A stretch of DNA of 64,000 nt from Paenibacillus_AB hodogayensis (GTDB lineage: Bacteria > Bacillota > Bacilli > Paenibacillales > NBRC-103111). Location: contig NZ_BAAAYO010000021.1 of assembly GCF_039536325.1 (NCBI RefSeq), positions 248,001 through 312,000 of the forward strand. Reading direction: 5' to 3'. Of this stretch, positions 18,155 through 25,592 are shown in pieces. Below the pieces are notes generated by a model that worked only from the letters and a program-made list of their open reading frames with translations, ran no database searches and was not told where the DNA came from. Each line of letters begins with the position of its first letter. The stretch's first letter is position 1. The translations under genes and the position numbers were made by a program.

Positions 18155-18166
18155 TAAAGTATACTT
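18155..18166. promoter_or_regulatory. Palindrome upstream of regulator gene, candidate operator
   Basis: AAGTATACTT is a perfect 10-bp palindrome at 18157-18166, 24 bases upstream of the regulator start. With the preceding bases it gives TAAAGTATA, which also occurs (inverted) at 12919. Confidence 0.5.
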
Positions 18167-18225
18167 AAAAACGAAAGGATTTCAAGCAAAGGCTGGTTGA
18201 CTTCACGAATTACGTCAAGAAAAGT

Positions 18226-18256
18226 ATGTTTTTCAAGACGAAACATATGTTTTTCA
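18226..18256. promoter_or_regulatory. Direct repeat spaced two helical turns, before GH78 gene
   Basis: The 11-mer TATGTTTTTCA occurs at 18225-18235 and again at 18246-18256, exactly 21 bp apart, in the regulator-GH78 intergenic region. The spacing would put two bound subunits on one helix face. The binding protein is unknown; the divergent regulator or an unlinked AraC protein are options. Confidence 0.4.
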
Positions 18257-18294
18257 CTATTACGATCACTGCCTGCAAAAAGGAGTTGGACGAG

Positions 18295-20586
18295 ATGAAA
18301 GAGTGGAAGGCAAACTGGATTTGGGACGACTCGGCGAAAGGGAAACCGAATGTATATATCGAGGCGAGAACCTGCTTTTCGCTGCCGGCAATTCCCGATC
18401 AGGCCACCCTGTGCATGACGGCCAATCAGGAATATGTCGCGCTGCTGAACGGCAGAACGGTAGGCAGAGGACCGTCACCGGCGGACAACGGCTGGCAGTA
18501 TTACGACTCGTTTGAGGTTGGAGAATGGTTGGTCGAAGGGGAAAATGTTCTCGCCGTGCTGGCGTATAATTTCGGCACGAAGGAAATCGCCACCCAGCAG
18601 TTTCAGGGGCCCGGCGGACTGCTCGCCCAGCTCGACATCCGGATAGGGGAAGCGAGCCTGTGCATCGGCACGGATGAGACGTGGAAGCTCCGCCGCTCTC
18701 CGCGGTGGGTGCAGGCGGTATCCCGACAGCACCATTGGAACGGCTACCGGGAATTGTACGTGGCCGACAAGGAGGATGGCTGGGAGCTGGCGGGGTATGA
18801 GGATGCCGGCTGGGCGCATGCCGATGTTGTGGCGCTCGCGCTGCAAGCGGACGGTCCTTGGCCGCGTCTGCTCGAAAGGGAGATCCCGTTTTTGCTGCGG
18901 GAGCCGAGATGGCCGGAGAATATCGTTGCGATCGATGCCAACTATGGGGCGGTTTCGGCAAGCGAGTCCATGCTGGGTCCCGGCGAGCACGACAGAGCGA
19001 TGAGTATGGAGGCGGAGCGTCCGGGAGCGATGCCCGGCGTCGTGTTCGACTTCGCCCGCGAAGCCGTGGGCTATATGGAGATCGTCGCGGACGCCCCCGA
19101 AGGAGGCGTGCTGCAAATGTTGTACGGGGAAACGTTGGATATGGCTCTGCTCGATACTTTTGTGCTGAAGAAGGGACGAAATGTGCTGTCCCCTTTCGGG
19201 AGAAGAGCATTCCGGTACGTCAAGCTCGTGCTGCAGGCGGCGCCCGAGACGGTGCGCCTTCGCCGGTGCATGCTTCAGCAAGTCCGCTATCCGTTTGCGC
19301 AGCAAGGTCGCCTGGAAACAAGCAATCCGGTGCTGAACCGGATCTGGGACATCGGCCGGTACACGACGATGATGAACAGCCAGGATCATCTGGAGGACTG
19401 TCCGCTGCGAGAAAAAGCGCTATGGGTCGCCGATGCCGTCGTGATGGGCAAGCTCATCGCCTACACGTTTGGAGATAAGGCGTTGGTGCGCAAATGCTTG
19501 CTGCAGGCGGCGCGAATCCAAAATGCCGACGGCTCCATCCCTGGAACGGGACCGGAGCGGAACACGTTCCTGCTGCCTGATTTTTGCGCTCATTGGTTGT
19601 TTGGGGTATACGACTATTGGCGCTATACGAAGGACGAACGGTTTTTGGCGGACGTGTGGGAGCCGATCCGGCGTGTGCTTGGATGGTTCCACGCCCAACT
19701 TGACGAAACGGGCTTATTTGCCAAAGCGGACCGGCCGGGCTGGTGGTGCTTCATCGATTGGTCCGACGACATTGACCGGCGCGACCGGGTGACGGCTATC
19801 TCCTGTTTTTATTACAAAGCGCTGCGGAATGCCGAGGAGATGGGGGAAGCACTGGGGCAGCCGGAGCAGGCCCGGCTCTGGGGAGAACGAGCCCTGGCGT
19901 TGCGAGAAGCGATCCGCGCGCATTTGTGGCTTGACGATGCCGGAGCGTTTGCGGATTGCTTAACGGATAAGGGGCTATCCTCCAGCATAACGCTGCAAAC
20001 CAATTTCGCAGCTATTTGGTCGGGCGTGATGACGCAACCGGAGGCCGGCCAATTTCTGAACGAGTATTGGAGGACGGGAAGACTGCCGGACATCAAGGGG
20101 GCGTTTTTTTACCATATTGTGCTGGAGACGCTGTTTGCCTTGGGACAGGAGGAGATCGCCTACGAGGAAATCGCGGCATATTGGGGAGGCATGCTGGAAC
20201 GTGGAGCCACCAGTTGGTGGGAAGTATTCGATCCGCATTCGCCGGATTGCACCTTGCCAAGTCCGTATCAGGGCAACACGCCGACGTATCTGATGGATCA
20301 CGTGCCGGTCAGTCTTTGTCACGGCTGGGGAGCGTCCCCCACGTATCTCCTGACGAAGCACGCCCTTGGCATTAGCGTCGACGAGCTTGGGGAGAAAACG
20401 GTTTGCTTGGCGCTCGCGTCAGGTACGTTGCAATGGGCCAAGGGAGAAATCCCTACGACGTTCGGCATCCTGAAAGCGGAATGGAGCAGGAACGCGGAGG
20501 GCCGCATCGACTACTGCCTCTGGCTGCCGGAAGGCTTGCAATGGGACGGGGCGTCCCCGGCGAACTGCGAGGTGCGGTTGATGTAA
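18295..20586 (+). CDS. GH78 alpha-L-rhamnosidase
   Basis: 763 residues from ATG 18295, behind A-A-A-A-A-G-G-A-G. Beta-sandwich domains occupy about 1-290, the (alpha/alpha)6 barrel about 300-690, and a beta-sandwich the C-terminus. The motif D-C-P-L-R-E-K-A-L-W-V-A-D gives D368, E373 and D380, with the same spacing as D567, E572 and D579 of Bacillus sp. GL1 RhaB; E643 in S-W-W-E-V-F lies where RhaB has its E841. So the full acid/base set is present. No signal peptide: likely cytoplasmic, releasing L-rhamnose from imported oligosaccharides. It is divergent to the GntR/LacI-type regulator, its probable controller. Confidence 0.9.
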   Translation: MKEWKANWIWDDSAKGKPNVYIEARTCFSLPAIPDQATLCMTANQEYVALLNGRTVGRGPSPADNGWQYYDSFEVGEWLVEGENVLAVLAYNFGTKEIATQQFQGPGGLLAQLDIRIGEASLCIGTDETWKLRRSPRWVQAVSRQHHWNGYRELYVADKEDGWELAGYEDAGWAHADVVALALQADGPWPRLLEREIPFLLREPRWPENIVAIDANYGAVSASESMLGPGEHDRAMSMEAERPGAMPGVVFDFAREAVGYMEIVADAPEGGVLQMLYGETLDMALLDTFVLKKGRNVLSPFGRRAFRYVKLVLQAAPETVRLRRCMLQQVRYPFAQQGRLETSNPVLNRIWDIGRYTTMMNSQDHLEDCPLREKALWVADAVVMGKLIAYTFGDKALVRKCLLQAARIQNADGSIPGTGPERNTFLLPDFCAHWLFGVYDYWRYTKDERFLADVWEPIRRVLGWFHAQLDETGLFAKADRPGWWCFIDWSDDIDRRDRVTAISCFYYKALRNAEEMGEALGQPEQARLWGERALALREAIRAHLWLDDAGAFADCLTDKGLSSSITLQTNFAAIWSGVMTQPEAGQFLNEYWRTGRLPDIKGAFFYHIVLETLFALGQEEIAYEEIAAYWGGMLERGATSWWEVFDPHSPDCTLPSPYQGNTPTYLMDHVPVSLCHGWGASPTYLLTKHALGISVDELGEKTVCLALASGTLQWAKGEIPTTFGILKAEWSRNAEGRIDYCLWLPEGLQWDGASPANCEVRLM

Positions 20587-20623
20587 AGCGGCTTACAAGA
20601 AGTAAAAAGAGAGTCGCGTCGAT

Positions 20624-20782
20624 GAGGCCACTGAAAAAGTCTTCTCCCCTTCTTTCAATGATGCAAAAAGACCGTTCTTTGCCTGTGAGATGGCTTAAAA
20701 CGGTCTTTTCGCTGTTTTTCTGTACCATTAAACGGAAGAGCATCGATGCTTAACGGAAAAAACGGTTTTTTTCAGTGGCCTC
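20624..20782. repeat. MITE-like element or IS remnant with terminal inverted repeats
   Basis: Terminal arms GAGGCCACTGAAAAA (20624-20638) and TTTTTCAGTGGCCTC (20768-20782) are perfect 15-bp inverted repeats. Inside is a second perfect pair, AAAAGACCGTT (20666-20676) and AACGGTCTTTT (20699-20709). No transposase frame is present. The end sequence resembles IS1182-type termini from memory; that link is tentative. The inner hairpin, ending in T4, may also terminate GH78 transcription. The remaining gap to 20979 holds only an AT-rich promoter-like stretch and a GAGCGCTC palindrome at 20930-20937. Confidence 0.6.
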
Positions 20783-20979
20783 GCGCAGATCGCGGCTTTT
20801 TTTGCTTTCAGGCGTTTCGCACGCAGGCTGCTGGCTGATAGCCTGCGGCCGGTTGTCTTGAAATGAAGTGCATAAAACATGACGCCATTATCCATAGGCA
20901 GGCATGTTGCATTTTTATACGATATACGGGAGCGCTCTCATTACCATTAAAAAGCTTTCCATATACGAGGGGGACAGTC

Positions 20980-22260
20980 ATGGTGAACATCAAGCACGTT
21001 ACGTTAGGCTCGCTGCTCGGTCTTGTTCTGATTGCAGGCTGCGGAAGCAAGGAGGAGAGCGACGGCGCTTCGAAGGAAGAGAAGCCTGATCCGGTTACCG
21101 TTACGGCGGCTGTGGACGGAGCCTACAACGAAGCGTTCGACAAATTGCTTACGGAGTATTTGAGGACAAAATACCCGCATATTACGCTGAACATCATGCG
21201 GCCCGCCGACGGCAATACGCTCGATAATCTGCTGATCGCCGGGACGGTGCCGGACATTATTTTCACCTTTAACGGAAACCTCAGCTCCTATCGTACGAAG
21301 GGGTTGCTGTACGATATGAACGCACTGATCCGGGACAACAAGTTTAGTCTTGACCGCTTCGAGCCGAACTATATCGCCGATGTGCAGATCGCTTCCACAA
21401 ACGGCGAATTGTTTGCCTTGCCGTATGAAACTACGTTTCACGCGCTCTATTACAACAAAAACATATTCAATAAGTTCGGCGTCGAATATCCGAAGGACGG
21501 GATGACGTGGGCGGAAACGGTCGAGCTCGGCAAAAAAGTAACCCGTTATGAAAGCGGGACACAGTACCGCGGACTGGACCCGGGCGCCGGAATTATATGG
21601 ATATCGCAGCCGCTATCGCTCGCCGCCGTCGACTACACGACGGACAAAGCGTCGATCAACAACGAGCCGTGGAAGCGCCTCTTCGAACTCGTAAACCAGA
21701 TTTACTCCATCCCGGGCAACAAGCCGGCAGGCAATGTGTTAAACGAGTTTACGAAGGAGAAGACGCTCGCGATGGTCGCGCATTTGAACATCTTTTCGGT
21801 GCTGGAGGCGGCCGAAAAGGACGGCATGGAATGGGATGTGACCCAGTATCCGAGCTTTCCTGAGAAGCCGAATACGTTCGGCAATGCGAGCGTTTACGTC
21901 GGCACGATTACTCAGTCGAGCAAGCATAAGAAAGAGGCGCTACAAGTGCTGGATGTGCTTACTTCGGAGCCGTTCCAGACCGCGAGAGCGAAGTCAGGCA
22001 GCATCACGACACTGAAAAGCGCCGAGGTGACGAAAGCGTTTGGCGCCGATATGTCGTTCCTGAAGGGCAAGCATGTGGAGGGCATCTTCAAAAGCAAGCC
22101 CGTCAAGTACCCGATCTCTTCGCAGTACCGATCGAAGGCCGAGGTGATCGCAAAGGCGAGATTCGACGATTATGCAGCCGGGAAAATCGACGTGAATACG
22201 GCACTCGCCCGTGCGGAAGAGGAGATCAATAAAATGGTCGACGCGGAAAAAATGAAGTGA
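20980..22260 (+). CDS. Extracellular solute-binding lipoprotein (sugar ABC transporter, family 1)
   Basis: 426 residues from ATG 20980 after A-G-G-G-G-G-A-C; the longer frame upstream has no signal. Lipobox I-A-G-C, Cys21, then an acidic-lysine linker. Fold markers: D-I-I-F-T-F-N-G-N, F-A-L-P-Y-E-T-T-F-H-A-L-Y-Y-N-K-N-I-F, Y-P-K-D-G-M-T-W-A-E-T. The C-terminal third has F-L-K-G-K-H-V-E-G-I-F-K-S-K-P-V, very close to the proteins at 53879 and 61166, marking them as one paralogous group. An AraC gene lies convergently 29 bases past its stop, then GH20. Expected to bind an N-acetylhexosamine-containing or other oligosaccharide; not provable here. Confidence 0.92.
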   Translation: MVNIKHVTLGSLLGLVLIAGCGSKEESDGASKEEKPDPVTVTAAVDGAYNEAFDKLLTEYLRTKYPHITLNIMRPADGNTLDNLLIAGTVPDIIFTFNGNLSSYRTKGLLYDMNALIRDNKFSLDRFEPNYIADVQIASTNGELFALPYETTFHALYYNKNIFNKFGVEYPKDGMTWAETVELGKKVTRYESGTQYRGLDPGAGIIWISQPLSLAAVDYTTDKASINNEPWKRLFELVNQIYSIPGNKPAGNVLNEFTKEKTLAMVAHLNIFSVLEAAEKDGMEWDVTQYPSFPEKPNTFGNASVYVGTITQSSKHKKEALQVLDVLTSEPFQTARAKSGSITTLKSAEVTKAFGADMSFLKGKHVEGIFKSKPVKYPISSQYRSKAEVIAKARFDDYAAGKIDVNTALARAEEEINKMVDAEKMK

Positions 22261-22289
22261 CGTAAGGCGCCGTACAGGCGAGGCTTGGT

Positions 22290-23108
22290 TCAAAGGTGAT
22301 ATGCTTTGCGGTATTGGGACGGGCTTATATTCAGTTTTTTGGAAAAAATCCGGCTCAAGTACAGCCCGTCTTCGTATCCGCATTGCTCCGCGATTTGCTC
22401 CAAAGTCAGCTTCGTCTCCGCGAGCAGGGCGCGGGCTTGGCTGAGTCTCAGGGAAGTTACATAGTCGGAGGGCGTCATCCCGTACGCCGCCTTGAAGCGG
22501 CGGGTCATCTGCACGGCGCTCAGCCCTAGTCCGGCCGACACGGTCTTCATGCTGAAGGCGGTGAAGCTGACTTCCCGGAGCAGGCTCTCCGCTTGGCGCA
22601 TCAAAGGGTCTGTCTGCCGCTTTTGTTTTTGCTGCGATGCCGAATTCGTTTCCCAGGCATACAACTGCCACAAATCTTGCAGCAGAAAATTTCTGCGGTA
22701 GACGCTGGCCGAATCTTTCCGATCGATTATTTTTTTCAAATACTGGCAGGTCGAGGACAGCCTCTGCGTATCCTGGATGACGCACTTGCCTGCGGCAGCG
22801 GGCGACAGCTCATGCTCGTGCTCGATTTTCGACCCGTCGTCCGCGTACAAATCGAAGTAAACGGCCAAAAAGGTGAGCGGGCTGACGATTTCCCGTTCCA
22901 TCAGCACGTCGGGAGGACAGAGCACCAGATCGCCGAACGTGGCCGTGCCGCGATGACTGCTGATTTCGAATCGGAAGCTTCCGCTTTCGGGAATGAAAAG
23001 CGTCCATGTTTCGTTCGGCTCTCTTGTGTAGACGAACTGCCCTTTTTTATCCCATCTGACTATGATGTGGACATGGGAAGTCTGCTCGCCGATCGCATAA
23101 GGCTTCAT
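22290..23108 (-). CDS. AraC-family transcriptional regulator
   Basis: 272 residues using ATG 23108, eight bases past A-G-G-A-G-G; a GTG three codons upstream overlaps that site. The N-terminal cupin region has F-G-D-L-V-L-C-P-P-D and the C-terminal 100 residues hold two helix-turn-helix units (M-K-T-V-S-A-G-L-G-L-S, L-E-Q-I-A-E-Q-C-G-Y) with ending F-S-K-K-L-N-I-S-P-S-Q-Y-R. It is divergent to the GH20 gene (99 bases apart) and convergent to the binding-protein gene, so it probably controls one or both. It resembles the AraC protein at 52756 more than the others (shared G-T-A-T-F-G-D and M-H-Q/M-R-Q-A patterns). Confidence 0.92.
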   Translation of the reverse strand: MKPYAIGEQTSHVHIIVRWDKKGQFVYTREPNETWTLFIPESGSFRFEISSHRGTATFGDLVLCPPDVLMEREIVSPLTFLAVYFDLYADDGSKIEHEHELSPAAAGKCVIQDTQRLSSTCQYLKKIIDRKDSASVYRRNFLLQDLWQLYAWETNSASQQKQKRQTDPLMRQAESLLREVSFTAFSMKTVSAGLGLSAVQMTRRFKAAYGMTPSDYVTSLRLSQARALLAETKLTLEQIAEQCGYEDGLYLSRIFSKKLNISPSQYRKAYHL

Positions 23109-23207
23109 CGCCCGCACCTCCTGATGTAAATGATACCGCGAACTTGCGCAGCGGCTCCAAAACTATGTAACAATTATAAATTCGATGCGGAATGAAAGGA
23201 AGTCTTC

Positions 23208-25304
23208 ATGATAAACTCGATTCCCACCCTGATCCCGGCGCCGAAGCGGATGTGCTGCGCCGGAATACGAACGCTGGACGAGGGTTGGACCGTTACGGTG
23301 GAAGCAGGCGCACTTGCGTCGGTTGTGACGCGAACGGCTTTACGTCAGTTAATCTTCTGGCTTGCCGAGCATTGGAGCGGAAAGGTGCTTGCTCCGCATG
23401 AGGCGGGCGGCGCCGGGAATCCGGAAGAGCAGCCTCCTTACCGGATTCGGCTGGAAGAGACGGAGGCGTGCTCGGAACGGTACCGCCTCACAGCCGGGCC
23501 GAGCGAATTGCACATTGCCGGAGGGCCCACAGGCATCTTGCACGGCGTACAGACGCTGATTCAACTGCTTCAGCCCGGGACGTCCAGCGGCTTGCTTCGT
23601 TTGCCTCTCGTCGAGATCGAGGACGAGCCGGATATTCCGATCCGGGGAATGTTCGCGGAATGCTCCTGGGGCTCCGATCTGATGGAACTTGAGGACTGGA
23701 AGGCTATGGTCGACGAGATGGTACACTTCAAGCTCAATACACTCGGCATCGGCATCTATGGCTGCTGGGGCAGCCGTTATCCGGCGGACGCCAACAGCCG
23801 CTCGGAATTTTTGTTCGCACCGGTTCTCGACGATCCGGGGGTGCTGCCCGAGAGGCGAATCGGATATTTCGATCCTGTTGCCAAACGGACGGCGATCAAG
23901 ACGTACCGTCCGACGCTGTACGAGAACGACGGATTCGGTCAGCTAGTTGCTTATGCGGCGGAACGGGGGATCCGTGTCATCCCGCAATTTAACGGCCCTG
24001 GCCATTCGCTCCTGCTGCCCCGGCTGTACCCGAACATATCGGCGGTTGACGAGCGGGGGGAAGCGACCGGCTACGGCTATTCGCTGACGCATCCGGATAC
24101 GTTTCCGCTGCTGAAACGGATGATGAAGCGCGTTATTGACCGGTATATGCTGCCCTACGGGCAAACCTGGTTCCATATCGGCATGGATGAAATAACCGGA
24201 TGGAGCGCCGCCGATTTGGCCGTCCATACCCCCAGGCAGCTGCTGGAGCTTTACTTGACAGAAATAGGCGGTTATTTGATCGCAAACGGCATCGAAAAGG
24301 TTATGATTTGGCACGATATGGCGGAAAGCTTGACCGGATTTGACGAATCGTTCGAATCGCTGCTCGAGAAGTGCGGACTGGCCGGGAAACTCGTGATCCA
24401 GTGGTGGAACTACACGATGCCCGTTTGTTCGGTCAAGCAGGTTCGCGGTGCGGAGGGTTGGGTGGCGCCGAGCACGGGGTACATGTCCGGGATGTTTTAT
24501 CAGGACTACGTAGACAATGTGGAGAACCGGGTTAACGAAGGAGTCGAGCAATCGTTTCCAGGTGCGGTGGCTTACACGGTGTACTCGCCGACGTTTCGCC
24601 GGAACACGGCGTATTTGGCGGAGAAATGCTGGAATACGCGAAGAAGGGATGCTGCGGAGTTCGATCGCACATACGCCGCCTGGATCGTATCCGACGAGCC
24701 GGAATGTTGGGCGAAAGGGATGAGCGCTATGCGCAAGCTGTTCGAGTATTCTTCCACGTTCACGTTACTGGCGGAGATCGGCGTGTTCTTCAGCAGCGCC
24801 GATAGCATTCGTGCGTACCCCGCCGGTATCGTTCGCAGCGTGTTGGCTACGGACGGGGTTCATAAGGCGTACCGGGTGACCCGAGCGCTGGCCCGTAACG
24901 CGCTGCTGTCGTTCGAGCAGGGCAAGGCGGTACCCGGCCGGGAATACGAGCTGCGGGTGATCCGTTTCGAATGCAGGAGAGTGGCAGGACTGATCGATGG
25001 GCTGCTCGGACTCTCTGACGCCGTCCGCGCTATGGAACGGTTGAGAAACGGTCCGATTGCCGGACGTTGCGGGTTGGCCGCCGTGGGCGAACGGCTGGAG
25101 CGAGAGCTTGATGCGCTGGATCGTTTGCTGGCAGAGATGCAGGGGGTGCTGCCTGCTTATATGGTTTTCGTCGGCTTGCGGGAGTATATGTTTTTGCGCG
25201 AGGCGATGCGAAAGCAGGCGGAGCAGCTCACGCTTTTGAGCAGGGATGAGGCTATCCTGCGCGGTGAAGCTGATGTGCCGCTGCCTTGCGTATACGAGAG
25301 GTAA
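23208..25304 (+). CDS. GH20-like beta-N-acetylhexosaminidase
   Basis: 698 residues. An N-terminal alpha/beta domain (about 1-135, with G-I-L-H-G-V-Q-T-L) precedes a TIM barrel (about 140-480). The catalytic pair is D327-E328 in H-I-G-M-D-E; the common GH20 text is H-I-G-G-D-E, so Met replaces Gly here. Upstream R-G-M-F-A-E-C-S-W and P-Q-F-N-G-P-G-H-S also fit. The C-terminal 200 residues are helical and unlike the classic enzymes. No signal peptide, so likely cytoplasmic. GH20 enzymes remove terminal GlcNAc/GalNAc by substrate-assisted catalysis. Start ATG follows G-A-A-A-G-G-A. Divergent AraC gene likely regulates it. Confidence 0.82.
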   Translation: MINSIPTLIPAPKRMCCAGIRTLDEGWTVTVEAGALASVVTRTALRQLIFWLAEHWSGKVLAPHEAGGAGNPEEQPPYRIRLEETEACSERYRLTAGPSELHIAGGPTGILHGVQTLIQLLQPGTSSGLLRLPLVEIEDEPDIPIRGMFAECSWGSDLMELEDWKAMVDEMVHFKLNTLGIGIYGCWGSRYPADANSRSEFLFAPVLDDPGVLPERRIGYFDPVAKRTAIKTYRPTLYENDGFGQLVAYAAERGIRVIPQFNGPGHSLLLPRLYPNISAVDERGEATGYGYSLTHPDTFPLLKRMMKRVIDRYMLPYGQTWFHIGMDEITGWSAADLAVHTPRQLLELYLTEIGGYLIANGIEKVMIWHDMAESLTGFDESFESLLEKCGLAGKLVIQWWNYTMPVCSVKQVRGAEGWVAPSTGYMSGMFYQDYVDNVENRVNEGVEQSFPGAVAYTVYSPTFRRNTAYLAEKCWNTRRRDAAEFDRTYAAWIVSDEPECWAKGMSAMRKLFEYSSTFTLLAEIGVFFSSADSIRAYPAGIVRSVLATDGVHKAYRVTRALARNALLSFEQGKAVPGREYELRVIRFECRRVAGLIDGLLGLSDAVRAMERLRNGPIAGRCGLAAVGERLERELDALDRLLAEMQGVLPAYMVFVGLREYMFLREAMRKQAEQLTLLSRDEAILRGEADVPLPCVYER

Positions 25305-25314
25305 AGCTTGCAGG

Positions 25315-25348
25315 ACGTTCGGACCCGATCAGGTCCGAACGTCTTTTT
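25315..25348 (+). terminator. Intrinsic terminator after GH20 gene
   Basis: Perfect 11-bp stem ACGTTCGGACC / GGTCCGAACGT, loop CGATCA, then CTTTTTGTT. Starts 11 bases past the stop. Confidence 0.9.
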
Positions 25349-25352
25349 GTTG

Positions 25353-25495
25353 TGACTCATAAAATAGTTGTAAAAACAAAAAGAGACTCATTAAATAACA
25401 ATTGACAGCGCTTTATCGCCCTTATAAACTGACATCAAGGGAGTAAATTACATAAATAACATATAGTGACTCATAAAATAAAATATTTTATGAGT
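25353..25495 (+). promoter_or_regulatory. Promoter region with three operator-like boxes for GntR-SBP regulator
   Basis: Three similar boxes: TGACTCATAAAATA at 25353-25366, GACTCATTAAATA at 25385-25397, and TGACTCATAAAATA at 25467-25480. The third is half of a perfect inverted repeat, ACTCATAAAATA (25469-25480) and TATTTTATGAGT (25484-25495) with loop AAA. Between boxes two and three lies a sigma-A-like promoter, TTGACA at 25402 and TAAACT at 25425 with a 17-base gap. The layout suggests autoregulation by the protein starting at 25593. Confidence 0.65.
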
Positions 25496-25592
25496 TGGAG
25501 AGAGCTATGGAATCTGAATCGGAAACGGGGTGATAGCAGCCGGTATTCCTCGGAATCAGGTCGTACGATATTTAGGCAGAGGTGTTATCCAC

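Noticed and set aside
20928..20939. GGGAGCGCTCTC before the SBP gene at 20980 as a LacI/CelR-type operator
   Set aside because: The 8-bp palindrome is short and flanks do not match cre or CelR consensus; not enough to call an operator.
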